A DNA stretch of 64,000 nucleotides, taken from contig NZ_JABUFE010000002.1 in NCBI RefSeq assembly GCF_013315265.1, positions 62,001-126,000 of the forward strand, read 5' to 3'. This document shows, piece after piece, positions 35,251 to 42,563 of the stretch (its first letter is position 1; each line of letters starts with the position of its first letter). The notes below the pieces were generated by a model. It had not been told where the DNA came from. It saw only the letters and a program-made list of their open reading frames with translations, and did no database searches. Origin of the DNA: Parasulfitobacter algicola (lineage in GTDB: Bacteria > Pseudomonadota > Alphaproteobacteria > Rhodobacterales > Rhodobacteraceae). The position numbers were made by a program, and so were the translations under genes.

Positions 35251-35265
35251 GAACAAAAAGTGAAC
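35251..35265 (-). promoter_or_regulatory. LexA (SOS) box of mmcB
   Basis: Coding strand GTTC-ACTTTTT-GTTC, an exact GTTC-N7-GTTC alphaproteobacterial SOS box. It overlaps the left arm of the 14-bp inverted repeat that ends the upstream gene. Confidence 0.8.
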
Positions 35266-35292
35266 AAGCGCAATGGCACTTGTTCACTTTTT
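35255..35292 (-). terminator. Terminator hairpin overlapping the LexA box
   Basis: AAAAAGTGAACAAG (35255-35268) and CTTGTTCACTTTTT (35279-35292) are a perfect 14-bp inverted repeat around 10 bases. On the minus strand the stem ends in TTTTT, so it should terminate the pseudo-receiver gene at 35326-35820. Being symmetric it could also act on the plus strand. Confidence 0.75.
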
Positions 35293-35325
35293 CAAACTCT
35301 TTCACCCTGTGGGATGAGCGTGGAG

Positions 35326-35820
35326 TTAGGCAGATAATCTCATGCCAACATTGTGCACGATACGAGAGGTTGCAAATACAGGCATATGCTTGCCAAATCG
35401 TATCTCTGAAAAACTTTCAGCCACTTGGAACTTTTTGCCCAGCAACAATGGGACATCTTTTTTAGTTTCTGCAGCTGAATTTGCGATCTTGGCAATGCTT
35501 TTCGCATCACATCCATTTCCGAGAATGCTGTATAAAGATGGAAGCAAATCGAACAATTCATCCGCATCTTCACCGTTTCTGTCGCTTAACAGAATTGTTG
35601 AAACATTTGGATTATAATATTCTGCAGCCAACGAAACTGACAGGGTATGTTGATCACCCACATAATCGCGAAGTATCAACAAATCGATTGGCGATGTTCT
35701 CAGGAAAGAAAGAGCACCATCAACAGTAAGTTTTTGCTTGGCTGATATACTGTGTGCTTTCAAGGCAGTGCCGATTTTACCAACTGACGAAAACCGGGAA
35801 TCTAGTACTAGTGCGTGCAT
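35326..35820 (-). CDS. Receiver-like protein lacking a phospho-acceptor, with C-terminal extension
   Basis: 164 residues. The first ~115 fit a CheY-like alternation: MHALVLDSRFSSVGKIGTAL, then TVDGALSFLRTSPIDLLILRD, then NVSTILLSDRNGEDADEL. The site corresponding to the phospho-Asp reads LLILRDYVGD and the acidic N-terminal pocket has one Asp, so phosphorylation is doubtful. The last ~45 residues, including KFQVAESFSEIRFGKHMPVF, match nothing I know. AGGAG lies 8 bases before the ATG at 35820. It is the second degenerate receiver in the stress island. The family call is tentative. Confidence 0.55.
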   Translation of the reverse strand: MHALVLDSRFSSVGKIGTALKAHSISAKQKLTVDGALSFLRTSPIDLLILRDYVGDQHTLSVSLAAEYYNPNVSTILLSDRNGEDADELFDLLPSLYSILGNGCDAKSIAKIANSAAETKKDVPLLLGKKFQVAESFSEIRFGKHMPVFATSRIVHNVGMRLSA

Positions 35821-35997
35821 TCGGCTTCTCCTACACAAAACAATCGTTAAACTTTGCCCCTAAGCAGTGAAAACAATGTGACCTATGCGCACTTAAAAAT
35901 TGATGAAAATGTTGGCTATTTGTTTTTTGGCATGAAAAGAAATAGATAAAATTCAAACAAAACAATCACTAACTTGAAATATAAAAGCATCAGCCTT
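35821..35997. other. AT-rich gene-free flank
   Basis: The promoter side of the minus-strand receiver-like gene, leading into the structured segment. It contains a TATAAA at 35980-35985 that could be a -10 for plus-strand transcription, without a good -35. No ORF or EcfG motif. Confidence 0.4.
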
Positions 35998-36205
35998 GCC
36001 GCACGCCCTATTAAGGCATAGGTAAGCGATTGGCGGGTTCTGCCCTTCTCGTACATAAGGTTAAATTCCAGTGGCCTTAAGCAATTCCGAGGGAGCTGGC
36101 TCTGATTGGGCCGTGGTCTAGTTATCTGGCGCCCACCTGTACATACAGGTCCTCGGGAATTCATTACCTTCACGGTTGCGTGCGGGCCCGCCGCTTTCAA
36201 TATTT
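35998..36205. ncRNA. Candidate structured RNA, strand undecided
   Basis: A gene-free segment with many complementary arms. CCGCACGC (35999-36006) pairs with 36178-36185; AGGTAA (36020-36025) with 36164-36169; AATTCCGAGG (36083-36092) with 36151-36161, one bulge; a 6-bp hairpin lies at 36135-36150 and a 5-bp hairpin at 36098-36112. TTAAGGC (36011-36017) also pairs with 36074-36080, which would cross the second stem as a pseudoknot. GCG.GCGGG..CCCGC.CGC at 36178-36194 followed by TTTCAATATTTT resembles a plus-strand terminator. I do not recognise 6S RNA, tmRNA, RNase P or a riboswitch in it. Confidence 0.45.
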
Positions 36206-36230
36206 TGCATGATTGAACTGTAACGGTAAA

Positions 36231-36539
36231 TCAGAGCCGCTTTTTTTGCGCAGCGGCTTTTACCATAACAGGTTGTAATTCACGTGGCATGATAGGTGTA
36301 CCACGTTTTGGCGTATCGTCTTCTTTCATATTCATAATAGCTATGCCAAATTGCACGCCTGAAAAAACAATACCGTTCAACATAAACAGTACAAAAGCCG
36401 CCAACCAACCGCCTTGGGTGTGCGTCACAAGATGCCAAAGGTTCGCGATGTTGAAATAAAACAGACCAACTACGAATACGGCTGAGATAATGAAGCCAAT
36501 GATCGTATGCTTTATATAGAGGTGGACAAGTTTTGGCAT
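36231..36539 (-). CDS. Small two-helix membrane protein of unknown function
   Basis: 102 residues. Two hydrophobic helices (~12-32, IIGFIISAVFVVGLFYF; ~45-70, WLAAFVLFMLNGIVF) and a basic C-terminal tail ending AAAQKKRL. AAGGAG precedes the ATG. An exact EcfG-type promoter lies inside the 3' end of the upstream nusB gene, 101-125 bases before the start, so independent stress expression is likely in addition to any read-through. No family recognised. Confidence 0.75.
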   Translation of the reverse strand: MPKLVHLYIKHTIIGFIISAVFVVGLFYFNIANLWHLVTHTQGGWLAAFVLFMLNGIVFSGVQFGIAIMNMKEDDTPKRGTPIMPRELQPVMVKAAAQKKRL

Positions 36540-36597
36540 CTTTGATCTCCTTAAACGTACTTTAATAATAGCCCGAGTAGCCTGTTTTACAAATGGA

Positions 36598-37065
36598 TCA
36601 GAAAGCGTCTGGTCGTGCCTCTCGGGCCATGTGATCCAAAACGGCGTTGACGAACTTAGGTTCCTTGCCTTCGGGGAAAAAAGCCCGGGCGATATCTACA
36701 AATTCAGTGATAACAACTTTTGGAGGTGTTTTTGTTTTGACCATCTCTGCCCCCGCTGCACGGAACAACGCACGCAATGTTGGGTCAATCCGTGCAATTG
36801 GCCATTTGGCAACCAAGGCACGATCTGTCATCTGATCAATGGTAGCCTGATTATCAACAGCGTTTTCCATCAGATCACGAAAGGTGTCGATATCGCCTTC
36901 GGCCATTTCGTCACCTTCGTAAGTGGCGCCAAAGCGGTGATCTTCAAATTCGCTTATGACACCATCGACACTTTGGCCAATTGCCTCCATCTGGAAAAGC
37001 GCCTGAACAGCATAAAGTCGTGCTGCCGATTTCATCTTGCGCTTTTGATTGTTGGATATTGTCAT
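36598..37065 (-). CDS. nusB: Transcription antitermination factor NusB
   Basis: 155 residues, all-helical NusB. It binds boxA RNA with NusE (S10) in rRNA antitermination. The N-terminal KSAARLYAVQALFQME and C-terminal ARIDPTLRALFRAAGAEM and PKVVITEFVDIARAFFPEGKEPKFVNAVLD are diagnostic. Its start overlaps the ribH stop as ATGA, the common ribH-nusB arrangement. An EcfG promoter for the downstream membrane protein is embedded near its 3' end (36640-36664). Confidence 0.96.
   Translation of the reverse strand: MTISNNQKRKMKSAARLYAVQALFQMEAIGQSVDGVISEFEDHRFGATYEGDEMAEGDIDTFRDLMENAVDNQATIDQMTDRALVAKWPIARIDPTLRALFRAAGAEMVKTKTPPKVVITEFVDIARAFFPEGKEPKFVNAVLDHMAREARPDAF
36640..36664 (-). promoter_or_regulatory. 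EcfG-type promoter inside nusB
   Basis: Minus strand: GGAAC at 36664-36660, 16-base spacer, CGTT at 36643-36640. It lies within the nusB coding region and points to the membrane protein starting at 36539. Because it is inside a gene, chance occurrence is a bigger concern than for the intergenic sites. Confidence 0.5.
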
Positions 37066-37613
37066 GCCGTCGTTGATCCATCTGCATTACCTGCCAAAAG
37101 GATATTTTCTGATGCAGGTTTAAAACCCACCCCTTTGGTGCGTCCACCCCATTTGCGGCTAAGCGCAATTAGATGCAAGGCCGCAGCCGCAGCACCACCC
37201 CCTTTATTTTGATCTGCAGGATCTGCACGAACCTCGGCTTGTTTACGGTTTTCAACCGTCAGAATACCGTTACCGATACAAAGCCCTTGCAGTCCCAGCA
37301 ATTGCAACGCGCGACTACTGTCATTGCAGACGGTCTCGTAGTGGGTGGTTTCGCCGCGAATGACACAGCCTAATGCGACGTATCCGTCAAAGTTGGAAAG
37401 TCGTTCAGCAATACACACAGCCGTCGGCACTTCAAGCGCTCCAGGAACTTCGGTGATCTCATACGTGGCACCTGCGGCATCTAACTCGGCCTTGGCACCA
37501 TCAATCATATTATCCGCGATATCGCGATAATAAGGGGCGACAACGATCAAAACCTTGACCGGTCTGTCAAATTCCGGTCGTGGCAATATGTAATGTGTTT
37601 CATGTCCGACCAT
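37062..37613 (-). CDS. ribH: 6,7-dimethyl-8-ribityllumazine synthase
   Basis: 183 residues. It condenses 3,4-dihydroxybutanone 4-phosphate with the ribitylamino-uracil to lumazine, the penultimate step of riboflavin synthesis. Motifs: VPGALEVP, LGCVIRGETTHYETV with the catalytic His, and GNGILTVENRKQA. The C-terminus is extended (~25 residues after the usual end, from RKWGGRTKG). Its ATG overlaps the ribBA stop by one base (TGATG), and its stop overlaps nusB. Confidence 0.95.
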   Translation of the reverse strand: MVGHETHYILPRPEFDRPVKVLIVVAPYYRDIADNMIDGAKAELDAAGATYEITEVPGALEVPTAVCIAERLSNFDGYVALGCVIRGETTHYETVCNDSSRALQLLGLQGLCIGNGILTVENRKQAEVRADPADQNKGGGAAAAALHLIALSRKWGGRTKGVGFKPASENILLAGNADGSTTA

Positions 37614-38737
37614 CAGCCAATCTCCGATATTTTACAAGTCCCGACAATTTCCAGGCCATAGGCGTCTAATCCGACGACTTTTGGTGTGGGGGAATTTGTT
37701 AGCAAAACCAACTTTGACAACCCGAGTGATGATAATATTTGGGCACCTAAACCGTATTGCCGCAATGTCTGTGGCGATACCTCACTCTCGGCGCTTAGCT
37801 TCATATGAACATCGCGCAGTAATACCAAAACCCCGCGACCTTGATCAGCGATAAGGCGCATGGCATCACTGAATTCTGCCGCCCTGCCCTGACCACCAAC
37901 GCCGACGATATCCAGCATCGGGTCCATCGCATGCATACGCACCAAAACAGGATCATCACCGGAAATGTCGCCCTTGATCAACGCAATATGCTCTGCACCT
38001 TGGGTTTCATCCGTATAAATCCGCAAATCCCAATCGCCGCCAAATTCTGATGTGATCGTCTTTGATGTGCGCTGTTTGACCAGATTATCATGTCGGCGAC
38101 GATACGAGATTAGATCGCTGATCGTACCGATCTTCAAGTTATGAAGCTGCGCAAAGGCAACTAAATCCGGCAGGCGGGCCATGGATCCGTCTTCGTTCAT
38201 AATTTCGCAAATGACACCTGATGGGTTTAACCCTGCTAAGCGGCTAACGTCCACTGCCGCCTCAGTATGACCCGCACGCACCAGCACACCACCATCGCGT
38301 GCGCGCAACGGAAAGACATGGCCCGGACTTGCGATATCAGCCGCGGTTTTTCCACTGTCGATGGCGACGGCCACCGTACGGGCACGATCATGGGCGGAAA
38401 TCCCGGTGCTGACGCCTTCGCGGGCCTCAATCGAGACGGTAAAGGCAGTTTCATGACGTGATGAATTATAAGATGCCATCAATGGCAGCCCCAAGGCATC
38501 AATGCGGTCGCCTGGCAAAGACAGACAGATCAGACCGCGCCCGTGCATCGCCATAAAATTAATCGCCTCAGGCGTGGCCATTTGCGCAGGAATAACCAGA
38601 TCACCTTCGTTTTCGCGATCCTCATGGTCCACAAGAATAAACATCCGGCCATTACGTGCATCTTCAATGATTTCTTCAATCGAACTGATGGCATCGCGCC
38701 AGTTTTCTTCGACCGGACCCGGTATTTCAAAACTCAT
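37613..38737 (-). CDS. ribB: RibBA-type protein: DHBP synthase with degenerate GTP cyclohydrolase II domain
   Basis: 374 residues. Residues ~15-215 are an intact Rib[27 protein letters not shown] and the [10 protein letters not shown] block, which makes 3,4-dihydroxy-2-butanone 4-phosphate from ribulose 5-phosphate. The C-terminal half has the RibA fold ([22 protein letters not shown], then [11 protein letters not shown]) but lacks the three zinc-binding cysteines and the CLTGD block, so GTP cyclohydrolase II activity is very unlikely. Another ribA must exist elsewhere. Coupled by overlaps to both neighbours. Confidence 0.93.
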   Translation of the reverse strand: MSFEIPGPVEENWRDAISSIEEIIEDARNGRMFILVDHEDRENEGDLVIPAQMATPEAINFMAMHGRGLICLSLPGDRIDALGLPLMASYNSSRHETAFTVSIEAREGVSTGISAHDRARTVAVAIDSGKTAADIASPGHVFPLRARDGGVLVRAGHTEAAVDVSRLAGLNPSGVICEIMNEDGSMARLPDLVAFAQLHNLKIGTISDLISYRRRHDNLVKQRTSKTITSEFGGDWDLRIYTDETQGAEHIALIKGDISGDDPVLVRMHAMDPMLDIVGVGGQGRAAEFSDAMRLIADQGRGVLVLLRDVHMKLSAESEVSPQTLRQYGLGAQILSSLGLSKLVLLTNSPTPKVVGLDAYGLEIVGTCKISEIG

Positions 38738-39300
38738 GGGTGTTCTCCAAAGTAGGTGTCAGCCGTGATATAGCCCGCAAGACGCCCAGCCTTGGACCAT
38801 TCCCGTTCAAGATCAGTATCGCCAATCAAAATGATGCCGTCTGAAGAGGCATCGGCCAAACGAACAGCCTTTGTGATGCTTGCCCGTGTATCAGACCAGC
38901 CTGACGTAAACTTCGGTGCAATCGTAGCGGCATCAAGTACAGCGTTCTGTTCGACAATGACCTGCGCATCTAAAGGGGCGTGAACAACGGCAATACGGCT
39001 GCAATATTTCAGGTCTGACAATTTTTCCCGGCGATTTTCCGGAAGGCAAGCATTGGATTTAATCAGTCGCAATGCATTGCTGGAAAACAGAAACCCAATT
39101 ACATCCCGGCCGGTACTGGCCCTGACACTTGCGTATGATTTGTAATCCAGCCCAAGTTCCTGAGCCCGTTTGACGCGGACACGTATAACTTCAATTGGAA
39201 GTTTGGGCAGCAGATCAGACCGCGCCTTGGTCCAAGAATGCTTTCGCCAACTATAACCCGGCTCCATTGTGGGGCCGTTGTTGTGCCCTATCAGACTCAT
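38734..39300 (-). CDS. Conserved hypothetical protein of the riboflavin operon
   Basis: 188 residues, coupled by ATGA overlaps both to ribE upstream and ribBA downstream. It starts MSLIGHNNGP, then WRKHSWTKARSDLLPKLPIEVIRVRVKRAQELGLDYKSYASVRASTGRDVIGFLFSS, and later has a second alpha/beta part with VVHAPLD and LIGDTDLEREW. I recall the same protein in rib operons of other Rhodobacteraceae but know no function. Its position suggests a role in, or dependence on, flavin synthesis. No signal peptide or membrane helix. Confidence 0.8.
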   Translation of the reverse strand: MSLIGHNNGPTMEPGYSWRKHSWTKARSDLLPKLPIEVIRVRVKRAQELGLDYKSYASVRASTGRDVIGFLFSSNALRLIKSNACLPENRREKLSDLKYCSRIAVVHAPLDAQVIVEQNAVLDAATIAPKFTSGWSDTRASITKAVRLADASSDGIILIGDTDLEREWSKAGRLAGYITADTYFGEHP

Positions 39301-39887
39301 GTTTCATAATCTTTCAGACGGGCCACATAACGCGCCAGCGTATCAATTTCCAAATTTACATGATCGGCGACTTTCACAGTACCCCATGTTGTCGCAGATT
39401 TGGTATGTGGAATGAAATTGATGCCAAAATCGGTGCCATTCACTTCATTCACGGTCAGTGACGTGCCATTCAGTGCAACCGAACCCTTTGGCGCGATAAA
39501 TTTAGCCAGGGCTGACGGCGCGCGCAATGTGACGCGCGTACTGTCTCCATCGTCTTTAACCGCAATAACATCGGCCACACCATCCACATGGCCTGAAACA
39601 ATATGACCGCCCAGCTCATCCCCCACCTTCAACGCACGCTCAAGGTTAATATGATAACCTTTTGACCACCGTTTCAGATTACTTTTTGACAAAGTCTCGG
39701 CCGATACATCCACATCAAACCAATCGTCGCCCAACGCGACGACGGTTAGACAAACGCCATCACACGCAATGGATGCCCCGATATCAATTTTGCCAGTGTC
39801 ATAACGCGTTTCAATACGGGCACGCAGGTCCCCGCTTTGCTGAACGCTTTTTACCTTGCCAATATCCGTAATGATGCCTGTAAACAT
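39297..39887 (-). CDS. ribE: Riboflavin synthase (alpha chain)
   Basis: 196 residues with two lumazine-binding barrels. It begins MFTGIITDIGKV, the classic N-terminus, has GASIACDGVCLTV in the first repeat and GSVALNGTSLTVNEV in the second. It dismutates two lumazines to riboflavin. AGAGG lies 6 bases before the ATG at 39887; the frame to 39998 is spurious. No FMN riboswitch is visible in the 160 bases upstream, which it shares with the divergent capsule gene. Confidence 0.95.
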   Translation of the reverse strand: MFTGIITDIGKVKSVQQSGDLRARIETRYDTGKIDIGASIACDGVCLTVVALGDDWFDVDVSAETLSKSNLKRWSKGYHINLERALKVGDELGGHIVSGHVDGVADVIAVKDDGDSTRVTLRAPSALAKFIAPKGSVALNGTSLTVNEVNGTDFGINFIPHTKSATTWGTVKVADHVNLEIDTLARYVARLKDYET

Positions 39888-40049
39888 GTATGCCTCTTTT
39901 GCTATTCCCCACCTAGCCCGAGTGATGGGCTGACACAAGATGCGACACTGAGTTACAAAATTAAGTAATTGTTCAGCCTTTTCATCAAAAGCTTTCAATA
40001 ACTTTTGATTTATGGCTAAATCAGAAGGGGGTTATTGATCGAGTATCTA

Positions 40050-41351
40050 ATGGCGTATGTGACTGGAAAAGGCCGGAATTTTTTGCTTTTGCAAGGGCCG
40101 CATGGGCCGTTTTTCAACCGCTTGGGCCACATGCTGACACTTGCCGGTGCCGATGTCTGGCGCGTGGGTTTTAATACAGGTGATCATTTCTTTTGGTCAG
40201 ACAAAGCACGCTATATTCCTTTCTACGGACGCGCAGAAGATTGGCCAGGCACTTTAAAACGACTTTTGAACGAAAAATCCGTAACCGATATTGTGATATA
40301 CGCAGATACACGCCCCCTTCATGCGCAAGCTGTGAAAATTGCTAAGGAAAACGACATCAACGTGCATGTTTTCGAAGAAGGATATTTGCGCCCCTATTGG
40401 ATCAGTTATGAACGCGAAGGGTCGAATGGCAACTCGAAATTGATGAATATGTCCGTCTCTGACATGCGCGCGATAATGGCGAAAAATGATCTGGATGTAC
40501 CCTTGGCCCCAGATCATTGGGGTGCCTTGCGCCAACATATGTTTTACGGCGCGTTGTATCATTGGTTTGTCATGTTCAGAAATGGCAACTATCGCAACTT
40601 CAAACCGCACAGAAGTATCTCAGTCGGGAAAGAATTCCGGCTGCATCTGTCGCGGCTTATGCTACTTCCGCTTCATGCAATTGAGCGTATGCTGGCCACA
40701 TACCGGGTAAAACAAGGCGGGTATCCCTATCATATCGCTTTGTTGCAACTTGAACATGACGCCAGTTTTCAGGATCATTCACCATTTTCCAACATATCTG
40801 AATTCTTAAGGCTTGTCATGGAAGGCTTTGCCAAGGGTGCGCCCACACACCATCATCTTGTTTTCAAAGCCCATCCGCTTGAAGATGGCCGCGCACCAGT
40901 TAGAAGCGAAATCCGCCGATTGGCTAAAAAATACGGTGTCGAAGATCGGACACACTACATCCGCGGCGGAAAACTGGCACGACTGCTGGATCACGCCCGC
41001 AGTGCAGTGACTGTTAATTCGACCGCCGCCCAACAGGTTCTTTGGCGTGGCTTGCCATTGAAAGCCTTTGGCACTGCCATTTATGGCAAGCCTGAATTTG
41101 TATCGACACAGCCGCTTGCCGATTTCTTTTCAATGCCTTCAAAACCCGATAATGCCGCCTATCGTGATTTTCGTCGTTATCTTCTTGAAACATCACAATT
41201 ACCAGGTAGTTTCTATTCAACCAAAGGGCGCCGGCAACTGCTGCGGCAAGTGGTCGATATGATGCTTATGCCCATGGACCCATATGATGCCTTGAAAGCA
41301 GGCACCCCTGCACCAAGGCAACAGCTTAGCGTCGTAAATAGCGTCCGTTAA
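40050..41351 (+). CDS. kpsS: Capsule polysaccharide biosynthesis protein KpsS-like (Kdo transferase)
   Basis: 433 residues of the Capsule_synth family. The N-terminal FLLLQGPHGPFFNRLG motif is diagnostic of KpsS, and EEGYLRPYWISYEREGSNG, HHLVFKAHPLEDGR and TVNSTAAQQVLWRGLPLKAFG follow. KpsS adds the first beta-Kdo of the linker to phosphatidylglycerol on the inner face of the membrane. The ATG at 40050 has only GAG upstream; a TTG at 40035 follows AGGGGG too closely, so the start is uncertain. It heads a kpsS-kpsD-kpsC set on the plus strand. Confidence 0.9.
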   Translation: MAYVTGKGRNFLLLQGPHGPFFNRLGHMLTLAGADVWRVGFNTGDHFFWSDKARYIPFYGRAEDWPGTLKRLLNEKSVTDIVIYADTRPLHAQAVKIAKENDINVHVFEEGYLRPYWISYEREGSNGNSKLMNMSVSDMRAIMAKNDLDVPLAPDHWGALRQHMFYGALYHWFVMFRNGNYRNFKPHRSISVGKEFRLHLSRLMLLPLHAIERMLATYRVKQGGYPYHIALLQLEHDASFQDHSPFSNISEFLRLVMEGFAKGAPTHHHLVFKAHPLEDGRAPVRSEIRRLAKKYGVEDRTHYIRGGKLARLLDHARSAVTVNSTAAQQVLWRGLPLKAFGTAIYGKPEFVSTQPLADFFSMPSKPDNAAYRDFRRYLLETSQLPGSFYSTKGRRQLLRQVVDMMLMPMDPYDALKAGTPAPRQQLSVVNSVR

Positions 41352-41387
41352 CCGAACACTGGCTTTTCACAAAGGACTGATCTAAGT

Positions 41388-41396
41388 TGTGGATAA
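41388..41396 (-). promoter_or_regulatory. Perfect DnaA box between kpsS and the export gene
   Basis: TTATCCACA on the minus strand, in the 75-base gap between two capsule genes. One of three exact boxes seen in intergenic DNA of this window. Confidence 0.4.
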
Positions 41397-41426
41397 ATCG
41401 AGGCAAAAAAACAAAATAACAGGAAC

Positions 41427-42563
41427 ATGGCAGTGAAGAACCTTGTGGTGCGCACGGTAAAGTTTGCGCTATTTTTGGCATTTGCCGCAAACTTGGCAGC
41501 CTGTGGTTTGCCACGGTCTGGACCGACGAAATCAGAATTGACCCGACAAGACAGCGAAACGGGTCAGGCATCTTTTGTCGTGAATGTCGATGACAGCATC
41601 ATGCGTGTTTCAAATATTCAACCTGAACTGGGTTTTCCGAATGACTTCAAGCGTGTTGGCATGGTGGGGTCTGATATTATCCGGCCGGGCGATGTGCTTG
41701 GATTGACGATTTGGGAAAACGTTGATGACGGCTTGTTGGCAGGTCAGGGACAAAATTCAACTATTCTGGAAGAGGTCCAGGTGGACGGTGCAGGCAATAT
41801 TTTTGTGCCATACGCCGGTAAATTGCGCGCCTCAGGGCAAACGCCGGAACAATTGCGCCAAGTCATCACACGCAAACTGAATGATCAAACACCGGACCCA
41901 CAGGTCCAGGTGCGCCGTGTTGCAGGGGATGGCGCCACTGTTTCTGTATCAGGTGCTGTCAGTGGGCAGGGTATCTATGCAATAGAACGTCCAACACGCA
42001 CATTGTCAGCCATGCTTGCCCGTGCGGGCGGCGTTGCGGTTGAACCTGAAATTGCACAAATCGTACTTGTCAGGGGAAACAGACGCGGCCGCATCTGGTT
42101 TGAAGATCTTTATGACGATCCATCCCTTGATGTCCCACTTCGCGGCGGGGATCGCATTCTGGTCGAAGCGGATACACGCAAATATACTGCACTTGGTTCG
42201 ACAGGCGCCCAAAGTCTTGTGGCTTTTGAAATGCAAAACTTATCCGCACTTGAGGCGCTTGCACAGGTTGGCGGACTTTTGTCCACAACAGCTGACCCGA
42301 CCGGAATATTTATTCTTCGGGATGAGCAGCCCAACATTGCCAATACGCTACTTGGGCGTAGTGATTTCAAAGCCAGTCAGCGGATTGTCTATGTCCTGAA
42401 CCTGACCGAACCAAATGGTCTGTTTTATGCGCGCGATTTTCATATTCGCGATGGCGATACTGTCTATGTAACCGAAGCACCGTTTACGCAATGGGACAAA
42501 ACAATCTCGGCCCTGACGGGGTCGTTGGGGCGTGTTAACTCATTGAGTAATCTGGCAAATTAG
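41427..42563 (+). CDS. Polysaccharide export outer-membrane lipoprotein (Wza/KpsD-like)
   Basis: 378 residues. A lipoprotein signal ends in NLAACG (acylated Cys at 26). The poly_export domain follows (IRPGDVLGLTIWENV, VDGAGNIFVPYAGKLRASGQTPEQLRQ), then SLBB-type repeats (VSVSGAVSGQGIYAIER, and a second copy after ~280). It forms the outer-membrane channel for capsule. The ATG lies only one base after AGGAA; the in-frame GTG at 41433 has better spacing and may be the true start. KpsC begins right after the stop. Confidence 0.92.
   Translation: MAVKNLVVRTVKFALFLAFAANLAACGLPRSGPTKSELTRQDSETGQASFVVNVDDSIMRVSNIQPELGFPNDFKRVGMVGSDIIRPGDVLGLTIWENVDDGLLAGQGQNSTILEEVQVDGAGNIFVPYAGKLRASGQTPEQLRQVITRKLNDQTPDPQVQVRRVAGDGATVSVSGAVSGQGIYAIERPTRTLSAMLARAGGVAVEPEIAQIVLVRGNRRGRIWFEDLYDDPSLDVPLRGGDRILVEADTRKYTALGSTGAQSLVAFEMQNLSALEALAQVGGLLSTTADPTGIFILRDEQPNIANTLLGRSDFKASQRIVYVLNLTEPNGLFYARDFHIRDGDTVYVTEAPFTQWDKTISALTGSLGRVNSLSNLAN

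Noticed and set aside
36033-36050. CAGAACCCG on the minus strand, reminiscent of the conserved 3' part of RNase P RNA
   Set aside because: Only nine bases agree; the other universal RNase P regions are missing and the segment is too short.
35916-36200. 94-codon minus-strand ORF in the structured segment
   Set aside because: Composition is not protein-like, no ribosome site, and the region is better explained by inverted complementary arms.
39888-40049. Possible FMN riboswitch before ribE
   Set aside because: None of the conserved RFN motifs are present in this gap on either strand.
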